From CAZIXN01 sp039180415 (GTDB lineage Bacteria; Planctomycetota; Phycisphaerae; Phycisphaerales; Phycisphaeraceae), in assembly GCA_039180415.1 (NCBI GenBank), contig JBCDDH010000016.1, positions 1 to 54,147 on the forward strand: DNA of 54,147 nt. Direction: 5' to 3'. The notes beneath the pieces are model-generated. The model made no database searches. It saw nothing but the letters and a program-made list of their open reading frames with translations, and had not been told where the DNA came from. Numbering within the stretch: position 1 is the stretch's first letter; each line of letters begins with the position of its first letter. Position numbers and translations under genes: made by a program. This document shows, in pieces, positions 33,187 to 41,365 of the stretch.

Positions 33187-34020
33187 ATGCACGGCCCCTC
33201 CGTTGATTTTTCTCCACCCGCCGCGGTTCGGCTGGTCGCCTTGGACCTCGACGGGACGCTGCTCCAAAGCGGCGACGCGATCCTTGACGCCGATCGCGAC
33301 GCGGTCGCCCAGGCCCGGCGGCAGGGCGTCCACGTCGTGCTCGCGTCGGCTCGGCCGCCGCGCAGCGCCCGGCACATCTACGACGCGCTCGGGCTCGACA
33401 CGCCGTACGTGGCCTACAACGGCGCGCTGATCCAGAGCATGGGCGGCAGCGAGGTGCTGCACCACCGACCGTTGCCCGCCGATTTGGCCGGTGAGCTGAT
33501 CGCGTTTGCCCGCGAACTCGAGCCCGCCGTGGTTTTGGAACTCGAACGCCTCGACGCCGGCATGACCGACCGGCTCCACGACAACCTGCGCACCCAGACC
33601 TCGCTGCGCTTCGCGATGAACCAGATTGCCCCGGTGGACGAACTGCTTGCGGGCGGGCCCATCACCAAGCTCATGCTGATGGCGGCGACGCCGCGGGTGC
33701 GACGCCTTGAAACGGCCATCTCGGAAGCGTTCGCGGGCCGGGTCCACATCGCGGTCAGCGACCGCCACCTGATCCAACTGCTGCATCCCAGCGTCAATAA
33801 GGCCGATGGCGTCCGTCGGGTGAGCGGAACGCTGGGGATCGGATCGGGCGAAGTCCTTGCGATTGGGGATGCCCCTAATGACGCGGAACTCTTGGCTTGG
33901 GCGGGCACGGGTGTCGCCGCGGGCAACGGTTGGGACGCCGCCAAACGGGCCGCCGACGCCGTGGGTCCCCATCACGGCCAGGGTGTGGTTGCGTGGGCGA
34001 TCGAACGATTCGTCTTGTGA
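33187..34020 (+). CDS. Cof-type HAD-IIB phosphatase
   Basis: A 277-residue phosphatase of the haloacid-dehalogenase superfamily. Motif I is LVALDLDGTLLQ (nucleophile Asp20, Asp22), motif II VVLASARPP, motif III contains the Lys of GPITKLMLM, and motif IV is AIGDAPNDAELLAWAG. The C2B cap lies between motifs II and III. Members dephosphorylate sugar phosphates, FMN or PLP; the substrate is not visible. The ATG at 33187 is preferred to an upstream start at 33157. Convergent with hsp20. Confidence 0.9.
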   Translation: MHGPSVDFSPPAAVRLVALDLDGTLLQSGDAILDADRDAVAQARRQGVHVVLASARPPRSARHIYDALGLDTPYVAYNGALIQSMGGSEVLHHRPLPADLAGELIAFARELEPAVVLELERLDAGMTDRLHDNLRTQTSLRFAMNQIAPVDELLAGGPITKLMLMAATPRVRRLETAISEAFAGRVHIAVSDRHLIQLLHPSVNKADGVRRVSGTLGIGSGEVLAIGDAPNDAELLAWAGTGVAAGNGWDAAKRAADAVGPHHGQGVVAWAIERFVL

Positions 34021-34027
34021 AATCAGT

Positions 34028-34064
34028 AAAAAACGAAGCCCGGCCGTCTCAACGGCCGGGCTTC
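34028..34064 (-). terminator. intrinsic terminator of hsp20 (minus strand)
   Basis: GAAGCCCGGCCGT (34035-34047) pairs perfectly with ACGGCCGGGCTTC (34052-34064) around CTCA. On the minus strand it is followed by six Us (A6 at 34028-34033). It lies 14 bases after the HAD stop and may block read-through from both sides. Confidence 0.85.
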
Positions 34065-34172
34065 GCGGAGGAGAAAGATCAATTGCAGGCTGCCGGAATA
34101 CTACGCAGCGCGATCATCGAAAGTTCACTCCGGGCTCATTTTTTTTTAAAAATTTTGAGTATGGCCTTGCGG

Positions 34173-34604
34173 TCACTTCACTTCGATCGTGCGCGGCTTG
34201 ACTTCTTCGCGCTTCGGCAGCTTGAGTGTCAGCACGCCGTCGGCCAACGCCGCTTCCACGCGGCTGGTGTCGTACGTCGAGGGCAACGAGAATCGGCGGG
34301 TCACCTGCTCGGTTCGCTCCCGCAGGTGGCGCTTCACGACCTTGGTCTCCGTCTTGCTTTCCGTGGTTTCACTGCGGTTGGCCTCGATCGTCAGCACGCC
34401 CTGTTCGACATTCACACTCACCTGATCCCGCGTGTAACCGGGTAGCTCGGCTTCGACCACGAGCGTGCCGTCGTGCTCATACACGTCGACCGAGAAGCTG
34501 TCGCCGACGCTCGGCGCTTCGCTGAGGGCTTGTCCGAAGGCGCGGTCGAATTCGCGCAGCATCGCAAAGGGGTTGTCCAAAGTTCGGCGGACGGTGGGAA
34601 GCAT
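34173..34604 (-). CDS. small heat-shock protein, Hsp20/alpha-crystallin family
   Basis: A 143-residue ATP-independent holdase. The alpha-crystallin domain spans about residues 38-130: FSVDVYEHDGTLVVEAELPG, then GVLTIEANRSETTE, TRRFSLPSTYDTSRVEAALA and the diagnostic ADGVLTLKLPKREE. It binds unfolding proteins in the cytoplasm during heat or other stress. AAAGGAGAC precedes the ATG. The leader contains G+C-rich complementary arms but no CIRCE element (TTAGCACTC-N9-GAGTGCTAA) that I can find. The 269 bases between it and argC hold nothing else I can name. Confidence 0.93.
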   Translation of the reverse strand: MLPTVRRTLDNPFAMLREFDRAFGQALSEAPSVGDSFSVDVYEHDGTLVVEAELPGYTRDQVSVNVEQGVLTIEANRSETTESKTETKVVKRHLRERTEQVTRRFSLPSTYDTSRVEAALADGVLTLKLPKREEVKPRTIEVK

Positions 34605-34873
34605 GGGAGTCTCCTTTCAAGAAGCACACGAAAAACAATGCACGGCCCGCGGCCCATTCGCACGCGGGTCGCTCTCTCTAAATGCAGCGCCCGTGCCAGC
34701 GTTGCGTCCGAGGAAAAGGGAAGAAAAGTCACGTTTTTTCGAGTTTTTTGGCCATCGTGGCTGTCAACTCGGCAGCCGGTCTCGCCCGCGGCTGCGAACG
34801 CTTCATCCGTGAAAATCTCAACGTCGTACTTCGCATGATTGCCACCGGCCGCGCTACCCCGCACAATCCGGCC

Positions 34874-35971
34874 ATGCCGCCCGCCGACCCCAACCCGCTT
34901 CCCGAAGACTCGCTCCGCGTCGCCATCGTCGGACCCACCGGCTTCACCGGCTCGGTGCTGGTCGAGCGGTTGTTTCGCCACCCCGCCGCGCACGTCGCCT
35001 ATCTCGCGTCGCACCGCGCCGAACTGCCCGACCTGCGCGACGAGTTCCCGCGGCTGACCGGCCTGCTCGACGACGACGTCGCCCAGTGCCGACCGATCGA
35101 ACCGCAAGCCATCGCCGACGCCGCCGACGTCGCGTTTCTTGCGCTGCCGCACACCGCCGCGATGGCCTACGCGCCGCCACTGCTCGACGCCGGCCTGCGG
35201 GTGATCGACCTCTCCGCCGACTACCGGCTCCGCGACGCCGAGCACTACGCCGCCGTCTACGCCACCCCGCACGAAGACCCGGCCAATCTGGAGCACGCCG
35301 TCTACGGCCTCCCGGAGCTCTTTCGCCAAGAACTTCCGGGGGCCAGGCTCGTCGCCAACCCCGGTTGCTACCCCACCGCCGCGGCGCTCGGCGTCGCGCC
35401 GCTGCTCACGCACGCCCTGGTTAAGCCCGACCCCATCACCATCGTCGCTGCTTCCGGTACCTCCGGCGCCGGCCGCGCCCCCAAGCCCGCCACCCACTTC
35501 CTCTCGGTGAACGAAGCTTTCGGGCCCTACGGCACCATCGGTGGCCACCGCCACCAGCCCGAGATCGCTCAGACCCTCTGCCGCGTGGCCGGCAAGCCGC
35601 GCGGCGACATCGACCCGCTCTTCCTTCCGCACCTCCTGCCGCTGGACGTGGGCATCCTCGAGACCATCACGCTCGAACCCGCCGACGATCAGGTGACCCA
35701 GGAAGAGTTGTTCGAGGCTTTCGCCGACGCCTACGGCGACGAGCCGTTTGTGCGCGTCCGCGGCGTCGATGAGGCCTTGCCGAACGTCAAGCACGTCGCG
35801 GGCACGAATTTCGTCGATCTCACGGTACGCTTGGTGAAGACCGGGAGTCAGGACAAGCCACGGGTCGTCGTCTTCGCCGCGGAAGACAATCTGGTCAAAG
35901 GCGCGTCCGGCCAGGCGATCCAGAACCTCAACGCGATGTTCGGCCTGGACGAGACGCTCGGTCTGCTCTGA
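34874..35971 (+). CDS. argC: N-acetyl-gamma-glutamyl-phosphate reductase
   Basis: A 365-residue NADPH enzyme that makes N-acetylglutamate semialdehyde in arginine synthesis. The nucleotide-binding VAIVGPTGFTGSVLVERLF is near residue 16, the catalytic Cys165 in ANPGCYPTAAALG, and the conserved GTSGAGRAPKPATHF and HRHQPEIAQTL follow; the C-terminal AAEDNLVKGASGQAIQNLN is diagnostic. Long type-1 form. An in-frame upstream Met exists at 34835, but the sequence before 34874 is not family-like. No other arg gene is adjacent. Confidence 0.94.
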   Translation: MPPADPNPLPEDSLRVAIVGPTGFTGSVLVERLFRHPAAHVAYLASHRAELPDLRDEFPRLTGLLDDDVAQCRPIEPQAIADAADVAFLALPHTAAMAYAPPLLDAGLRVIDLSADYRLRDAEHYAAVYATPHEDPANLEHAVYGLPELFRQELPGARLVANPGCYPTAAALGVAPLLTHALVKPDPITIVAASGTSGAGRAPKPATHFLSVNEAFGPYGTIGGHRHQPEIAQTLCRVAGKPRGDIDPLFLPHLLPLDVGILETITLEPADDQVTQEELFEAFADAYGDEPFVRVRGVDEALPNVKHVAGTNFVDLTVRLVKTGSQDKPRVVVFAAEDNLVKGASGQAIQNLNAMFGLDETLGLL

Positions 35972-36009
35972 TCTTTCACGACGCACCGCCCTCGAACGAA
36001 AGGAACAGG

Positions 36010-37251
36010 ATGCTCCGGATGCACCACGGTTTGTTTGGATCGTTGGCTTTCTTCTTGGTGTTCGCGACGTCCGCCACGGCCCGCGTCGAAGTCGGCGATG
36101 CGCCGCCTCCGTTGGACTTCGAGGCTGTGTTCAATGCCCAGGCGGACATCGACCTGAGCTGGGACGCGCTGGCGGACCGGACCGTGGTGGTCGAGTTTTG
36201 GGGCACGTGGTGCGGGCCTTGCGTCGCGGTGATCCCGCACATGAACGAACTGGCCGAAGCGCTGGAAGACGAAGGCGTCGCGTTCTTGTCGGTGACGTTC
36301 GAAGAGCCCGCGTTGATCGAACGGTTTCTTGAGGTTCGGTCGATGCGTTCCTGGGTCGGCTGCGACATGGATCGTTCGGTCGTGGATGCGTACGAACCTC
36401 GCGGCTGGCCCACCGCGTTCGTGGTGCACCGCGGCCGGGTCGCGTGGATCGGCCATCCCGCGACGCTGACGGCCGAGGTGATCCGTGAGGCCCAAAGCGG
36501 GGCGGTGTTCGCGGAAGGCCGCGGCGACGGTATGCCCACCGTCGAGGCCAAGGCCGACGAGGGCCCCGCTCGGCGGGACGGGTTTCGCTCGGGCGAGGAC
36601 CCGTATTCGTCGCTTACCGAGGCCCCGAGATTTCAGCTCATCGTTCGAGAATCGGCGTTGCCCGAAGTCTCGCAGAGCATGACGAGCGGCTACCAAGGGA
36701 CGTGGCTGGGGGCGACGCCGAAGTCTCTGGCCGCCGCGATCTGGCGGGTGCCGGCGTACGGCGTCAGCGGCGACGCGTGGAGCGAGACCGAACGGTTCGA
36801 CCTGATCTACAAGCTGCCCGACGGCGCGGACGCGTCGGTTTGGAGGCCGATGTTGCAGCGGGCGGTCCTTGAGGCGCTGGGCATGGAAGTCCGGTCTGGT
36901 CGCGCCGAGGTCTCCGGTTTTGAGCTGCGGGTGGCGGATGGTGGAGATCGCCTCCGGCCGGGGATGAGCGGAGGCGGGGGTTGGTCCGTTACCAGCGACG
37001 GCCAAAAGACGACCCTCACCGGAACGAGCATGCCGTTGAGCCCGGTTGGCAGCATGATTTCGAATCGCTTGGGAGTGCCCGTACGCGATATGACGGATCT
37101 GGAGCGCGACTATTTCATTGAGTTTGAATTGCCCTTTGCCGCGGATGCCGAGGCCGCATCCGCGGCGTTGGAAGAGCAATTGGGCTTGACGCTCGTCCCG
37201 GTGCCGATCGAGATCGAAACGCTCGAAGTACGTCGCGTCGGCGGCGAATGA
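36010..37251 (+). CDS. exported thioredoxin-like (TlpA-type) protein with C-terminal extension
   Basis: A 413-residue exported protein with a signal peptide (LAFFLVFATSATA) and then a TlpA/ResA-like thioredoxin fold (about 27-165) with VVEFWGTWCGPCVAVIPHMN (Cys68, Cys71) and the cis-Pro in RGWPTAFVVHRG. After residue ~200 comes a domain of another kind that includes DLIYKLPDGADASVWRPMLQ and IEIETLEVRRV, resembling DUF3738 (soil-type TIGR03435 proteins). Such two-domain proteins are known in Acidobacteria-like genomes. The role is probably periplasmic disulfide chemistry; the partner of the second domain is unknown. Starts 38 bases after argC. Confidence 0.78.
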   Translation: MLRMHHGLFGSLAFFLVFATSATARVEVGDAPPPLDFEAVFNAQADIDLSWDALADRTVVVEFWGTWCGPCVAVIPHMNELAEALEDEGVAFLSVTFEEPALIERFLEVRSMRSWVGCDMDRSVVDAYEPRGWPTAFVVHRGRVAWIGHPATLTAEVIREAQSGAVFAEGRGDGMPTVEAKADEGPARRDGFRSGEDPYSSLTEAPRFQLIVRESALPEVSQSMTSGYQGTWLGATPKSLAAAIWRVPAYGVSGDAWSETERFDLIYKLPDGADASVWRPMLQRAVLEALGMEVRSGRAEVSGFELRVADGGDRLRPGMSGGGGWSVTSDGQKTTLTGTSMPLSPVGSMISNRLGVPVRDMTDLERDYFIEFELPFAADAEAASAALEEQLGLTLVPVPIEIETLEVRRVGGE

Positions 37252-37309
37252 CGACGGCGCCTTGCGGTTCGGCGTGAACCCCGCGCAGCCTCCGCCGTAT
37301 GATGGCCGC

Positions 37310-37939
37310 ATGCCCGGGAAGGCCGACGAGAATGGCACGCCAAGCCAAGCGCGATCTGATGAACGCCTCGTGGGCGACTACCGCGGGGGGGATGACGCTG
37401 CGCTGATCGAGTTGATCGAGCGTTACCGGCCGGAGCTTTTCCACTTCCTCGCCCGTTTCGTGAACAGCAAGACCACCGCGGACGATCTGTTCCAGGAAAC
37501 GTTTTTACAGGTACACCTCTCGGCCGACACGTTCGACGTGTCCAAGCGGTTCAAGCCCTGGCTGTACACGATCGCCGCGAACAAGGCCCGCGACTGGCTG
37601 CGGCGCAACAAGCGGCACCGCGCGATGCCCCTGGACGCGGCGGTGGACGGGAAGGACGGCACGCCGTTCGTGGATCTCATGGAGGCCGATCTGCCGATGC
37701 CCGAAGACACGGCCGACGACGCCGAGGTGGCCGAACTCGTGCGGCAGGTCGTGGCCGAGCTCCCCGATCATTTGCGCGAGGTGCTGCTCATGGCGTACTT
37801 CCAGAAGCTGGCGTACAAGGACATCGCGGGCAGCTTGGGCGTTCCGTTGGGGACCGTGAAGAGCCGCCTGCATTCGGCGGTGGGCACGTTCGCGCAGGTG
37901 TGGAAGGCGCGGCACGCGTCGTTGGGCTCGGGAGCCTGA
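37310..37939 (+). CDS. ECF-type RNA polymerase sigma factor
   Basis: A 209-residue extracytoplasmic-function sigma factor. Region 2 is LIERYRPELFHFLARFVNSK, then DDLFQETFLQVHLSADTFD and FKPWLYTIAANKARDWLRRN; region 4 is LPDHLREVLLMAYFQKLAYK with DIAGSLGVPLGTVKSRLHSA as the helix-turn-helix. There is no region 1.1 or 3, as expected. The start ATG at 37310 is taken because 37262 lies before a Pro-rich stretch. The next plus-strand gene (38259) looks like its membrane anti-sigma partner. Confidence 0.9.
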   Translation: MPGKADENGTPSQARSDERLVGDYRGGDDAALIELIERYRPELFHFLARFVNSKTTADDLFQETFLQVHLSADTFDVSKRFKPWLYTIAANKARDWLRRNKRHRAMPLDAAVDGKDGTPFVDLMEADLPMPEDTADDAEVAELVRQVVAELPDHLREVLLMAYFQKLAYKDIAGSLGVPLGTVKSRLHSAVGTFAQVWKARHASLGSGA

Positions 37940-38258
37940 ACGCGGGGTTTCGCGTCTGCGCCGGAACCCGAATTGAAATCCGCCGCCCGCCAGCAATCCC
38001 GCTCGGGCGGCGAGGCCCGTCCTCCTTCCGAGAGAGGGCGTGGGAAGGTGCTCAGGCTTTTTTTTCTCAACCCGGCGAACCGACGGCCGGTCGTGGCGTA
38101 GATTTGGGAGAGAACGCTCCGATGACGCCAGCCCGATCGAGGTTTCGTGGGGATTTTCCGGCCTTGGGTGATCGAGCCGGCTGAAACGGGCGGATGGCGG
38201 GTGAACGGATGGAGACAAGAGCGGCGGACGACCGCGATCTGCCGGAGCTGAACGACCG
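37940..38258. other. 319-base gap between the ECF sigma gene and its neighbour
   Basis: No gene recognised. CGCCGCCC (37981-37988) can pair with GGGCGGCG (38005-38012). CCTTCC (38024-38029) can pair with GGAAGG (38043-38048), and a T8 run follows at 38058-38065 after nine more bases. The latter may be a weak terminator for the sigma gene. The downstream half may hold the target promoter of the ECF factor, but no motif could be fixed from one copy. Confidence 0.4.
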
Positions 38259-39485
38259 ATGCCCAACCGTACCCCCGACCCATCCCGATCCCGTCCGTTG
38301 CCGGCTGCCGCCCGTGGGCCCGAAGACGCGGGCCTTCGTCGGGTTTGGCCCAGCGTCGAGGCCCTGATGGATCGCGACGCCGCGGAAATGGCTGAGCAGA
38401 CCCCCGGCGACTTGGCCGACCGCACCGATCAACACATCACGGCGTATCGCTCCGCCGCCCGGCCCGCCCAGCTTCACCCGGCCGACGCGGCGGCGGTGGA
38501 CGCGCTGCTGGCCGGCCAAACCGGCGGCGCGGCGCTGCTGCCCGCCGACTTGGCCGAACGTCGCGGCGGGGTGGAAGCCGTGCTCGGCCTGCTCGACCGC
38601 GACGGGGCGGGGCGGGATGAAAGCGCCGCGGACCTCACGGCCCGCACCATGGACGCCGTCCGAGCCGCCCGGCAGCGGGAACGCGTCGCCCAGCAGATCG
38701 ATATGCTCCGCGAGGGTCCGCCCAGCGCGGGCGTATCGCTGCGGCAGGTGTTTTCGGCCGCGGCGATCCTCCTGCTGGGCGTGACGCTGCTGCTCCCGGT
38801 GATGCAGCAGTCCCGAAATAACGCGATGCAAGCGGCGTGCGCGACGAACCTCGGCGTGGTCGCTCAGGCCTTCGGCACCTACGCCTCCGACCACGCCGGC
38901 GTGTTTCCCCGGGCGGCTTCGGTCGCCGGTTCGAGCTGGTGGAACGTCGGCCAGCCCGACGCGGTCACGCCCAACGGCGAGGTGCGATCCAACTCCGCCC
39001 ACCTTTACCTGCTGGTCCGGGGCGGGTACGTCTCGGCGGACCGCTTGGCCTGCCAGGGCAACGCGGACGCGGCCCGCGGCGGCCAGATGACCGTGCGGCA
39101 GTGGGACTGGTCGTCCCCGTTGTCGGTGTCTTACTCGTATCAGAACCAATTCACCCCGCAGGTGCTGCGGGCCGACGACGCCATGCCGAACCTGGCGGTG
39201 CTCGCCGACAAGAACCCGCTGTTCGTGCCGCGGGCCGGGCGGCTGGTGTTTGATCCGCGAGCCCGGATCACCGACGCGAGCCGGCAGCACGGCGGGGCGG
39301 GTCAGAACGTTTTGCGGATCGATGGCTCGGCGGCGTGGACGATCATGCCGAACTTCGCGCCTGAACGTGAAGGCCGGGAAAAGCCGGACATTTTCTGGGC
39401 CGCCGCGCAGATGCCCACCGACCATCGGTACACGGGTCGAGAACTGCCCGACGGCGTGAACCGCGACGCGTTTTTGGTTCCGTGA
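38259..39485 (+). CDS. membrane protein with prepilin-like domain, candidate anti-sigma factor
   Basis: A 408-residue protein in three parts. The N-terminal ~150 residues are cytoplasmic, acidic and helical. One membrane segment (SAAAILLLGVTLLLPVM, about 165-181) is followed by QSRNNAMQAACATNLGVVAQ, which resembles the start of the DUF1559/type II secretion G-like domain of planctomycetes. A late HGGAGQNVLRIDG is close to the H-X9-DG signature (one residue longer). Its position behind an ECF sigma gene and the cytoplasmic N-terminus suggest an anti-sigma role with an external sensor; this is inference. Confidence 0.65.
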   Translation: MPNRTPDPSRSRPLPAAARGPEDAGLRRVWPSVEALMDRDAAEMAEQTPGDLADRTDQHITAYRSAARPAQLHPADAAAVDALLAGQTGGAALLPADLAERRGGVEAVLGLLDRDGAGRDESAADLTARTMDAVRAARQRERVAQQIDMLREGPPSAGVSLRQVFSAAAILLLGVTLLLPVMQQSRNNAMQAACATNLGVVAQAFGTYASDHAGVFPRAASVAGSSWWNVGQPDAVTPNGEVRSNSAHLYLLVRGGYVSADRLACQGNADAARGGQMTVRQWDWSSPLSVSYSYQNQFTPQVLRADDAMPNLAVLADKNPLFVPRAGRLVFDPRARITDASRQHGGAGQNVLRIDGSAAWTIMPNFAPEREGREKPDIFWAAAQMPTDHRYTGRELPDGVNRDAFLVP

Positions 39486-39533
39486 TTCTGCGCCACGCTT
39501 GGTTTTTGGATCGTGCCTGAACTGAAGACGGTC

Positions 39534-39567
39534 CGGCCCAGCGAACAACGCGGCCGGGCCGTTTCTT
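39534..39567 (+). terminator. possible terminator between convergent genes
   Basis: CGGCCC (39534-39539) pairs with GGGCCG (39556-39561) over a 16-base loop, followed by TTTCTTT. Weak by stem length. Confidence 0.4.
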
Positions 39568-39571
39568 TCAC

Positions 39572-39934
39572 TCAGCGCAGGTCTTCCTTGAGCTCGTCGA
39601 GCGCGTCGTCCAGGTCGTCGAAAAGCTTAAAGATGTCGTCGAGCTTGGTGACCTTGAACAGGAAGGCGACGTTGTCGCTGCACCCGGCCAGGGCGACCCG
39701 CCCGCGGGACGGCTCGACCTCTCGCAGGAGTTCGACCAGCGTCCCGATGCAGGCCGAGGCGAGGAAGCTGACCTGCTCCATGTCGAACAGGAAGCAGCGG
39801 GCGGCGTCGTAACGCATCTTGTCCTTGCAGTGTTCGAGCACCTCGAGCATGGTCTCGTGGCTGACCTCGGGCCCGGCGAAGTGGGCGGTGACCATCGGCC
39901 CGTTCTGATCGAGTTCGAAGACGTCGGGTTTCAT
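39572..39934 (-). CDS. STAS-domain anti-sigma-factor antagonist-like protein
   Basis: A 120-residue single STAS domain. VFELDQNGPMVTAHFAGPEV is the first strand pair, and ARCFLFDMEQVSFLASACIG carries the phospho-acceptor loop, with Ser in the LASACIG position where SpoIIAA has DSSGLG-like sequence; GTLVELLREVEPSRGRVALA follows. Such proteins bind or release kinase/anti-sigma partners in a phosphorylation-dependent way. Acidic C terminus (DDLDDALDELKEDLR). The ATG at 39934 starts the domain; the frame is open to 39997. Whether it works with the ECF unit across the way is unknown. Confidence 0.82.
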   Translation of the reverse strand: MKPDVFELDQNGPMVTAHFAGPEVSHETMLEVLEHCKDKMRYDAARCFLFDMEQVSFLASACIGTLVELLREVEPSRGRVALAGCSDNVAFLFKVTKLDDIFKLFDDLDDALDELKEDLR

Positions 39935-40047
39935 GGCGGGTCCCTGAATGGATGGCGGGGCGGATCGTTCGATCCGAACGGCTCGCTTGTGCATCATCGG
40001 CCGGATCGGAGCGGGACTTGGGCGAGATCGGGCCCGCGGAAGCCACG

Positions 40048-40075
40048 AAAAAGCCCGCGGCGTGGGGCCGCGGGC
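40048..40075 (-). terminator. intrinsic terminator of the 40.1 kb gene
   Basis: On the minus strand GCCCGCGGC/GCCGCGGGC (40053-40061 with 40067-40075) is a perfect 9-bp stem followed by five Us (A5 at 40048-40052). It ends the run of four PEP-CTERM genes. Confidence 0.85.
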
Positions 40076-40105
40076 GATTTCGAAGGTTTCGAAAAATTCC
40101 GGAGG

Positions 40106-41230
40106 TCAGCGACGGCGCAACCCGGCGAGCGCGAGGCCGCCGAGCAAGGCCAGCGTGGCGGGTTCGGGCACCGCGGCGCCTTCGAAGCTCGGGGCCGTGG
40201 TGGAGCCCCAGTTGTTCAGCACGCGGTTGAGTTCTTCCTGGTCCACGTTGGGCGTCTCGAACGGATCGCCGTTGGGCGTGAACGGCGCGGCCGTGCCCCA
40301 ATTGTTCAGCACCAGGTTCAGGTCACCCTGCTCCACCTGACCCGAGTCGTCGTAGTCGCCGATGATGCCGTCGCCGATGACCACGGCGTCGATCAATTCG
40401 AGCAGGATGTTGTCCAACAGGATGCCGCCGCCGGGGGAGGTCACGCCCGAGGGGCCGCCGAACCGAAGGTTGTCGAAAGCCGCGGCGCTGGAGTCGATCT
40501 GGTAAGTAACCGACGCGTCGACGCCTTCGCCGGTGCCGATGAACTCGCCCTCTGCGTCGCGAGCGTTGATCTGGCCGTCGCGGAACAGGTCGAGCTCGAA
40601 AGTTAGCTCGGATGGCGTGATGAGTACGGAGTAGTTGTGCCACCCCGCCCCGATGTCGGCGACATTGGTGACGTCGTCCTCGTCGTCGGTGCGGTCTAGC
40701 GACGTGTCGAGCTCAAAGGCTTGCCAATTGGGATTGGGGTTCTCGGGGGTGCCGGGGAACAGGATCGCCCGGTGGGCGTAGCCGTCGGGGTCGTTCCAGA
40801 AGCCCAGTTCGATGAGGTTCGCGGCACCGGGGCTGGTCTGACGCAGGCCCAGGGACATCCGCTTGTTGCCGGCGGCGTCGTCAAAGATGTCTACCGAGAG
40901 GCGGATGCTCTGCTCGGCGGTGGGCGTCAGGGCGTTTCCCGGCGTCAGGCCGTTCCAGACGACGACCGGGTCGCCCGCTCGGCCAAAGTGGGACACCGCG
41001 GTTTCGTCGAGCCCGGGAAACAGCTCCTGCGAAATCGGATCGTCGGGGCTTTCGATGAACGAGACCGCCAGGTTGTCGGACGGGCTGAGCGGGACGGTCC
41101 ACTCGGTCTCGAACTCGGCCTGGGTCTGGTCGTCAAAGGTCGCGTTGAGCAGCGTCGTGTTGGCCGACGCGCCGACGGCCACCGTCGACAGCAGGGCCAC
41201 GGTCGGGAACATCACACGGATTCGGGACAT
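40106..41230 (-). CDS. exported dockerin-like/PEP-CTERM protein
   Basis: A 374-residue protein with a signal peptide (FPTVALLSTVAVGASA), a beta-rich ~260-residue domain resembling concanavalin-A-like or choice-of-anchor folds (GNKRMSLGLRQTS ... GWHNYSVLITPSELTFELDL), a dockerin-like pair (GDYDDSGQVEQGDLNLVLNN and NVDQEELNRVLNNWG) and a PEP-CTERM end (VPEPATLALLGGLALAGLRRR). It is probably displayed on or released from the cell surface after exosortase-type sorting. Molecular function unknown. It is the last of four such minus-strand genes. The start ATG at 41230 begins the signal. Confidence 0.8.
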   Translation of the reverse strand: MSRIRVMFPTVALLSTVAVGASANTTLLNATFDDQTQAEFETEWTVPLSPSDNLAVSFIESPDDPISQELFPGLDETAVSHFGRAGDPVVVWNGLTPGNALTPTAEQSIRLSVDIFDDAAGNKRMSLGLRQTSPGAANLIELGFWNDPDGYAHRAILFPGTPENPNPNWQAFELDTSLDRTDDEDDVTNVADIGAGWHNYSVLITPSELTFELDLFRDGQINARDAEGEFIGTGEGVDASVTYQIDSSAAAFDNLRFGGPSGVTSPGGGILLDNILLELIDAVVIGDGIIGDYDDSGQVEQGDLNLVLNNWGTAAPFTPNGDPFETPNVDQEELNRVLNNWGSTTAPSFEGAAVPEPATLALLGGLALAGLRRR

Positions 41231-41365
41231 GTCAATCTCCTGGGATCATGGATGTAAGAAATCGAATCATTCGCAGAAGAAACGCGAATTCTTTCGAAAG
41301 AATAACCCATGGACGGCAGATAACCGCCTCCGAACCCGAAAAAAGCGAAATTTTTTGAGCTTGGC

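Noticed and set aside
34605..34680. CIRCE or ROSE-type control element before hsp20
   Set aside because: No TTAGCACTC-N9-GAGTGCTAA, and the hairpin arms seen do not cover the ribosome-binding site in the way ROSE elements do.
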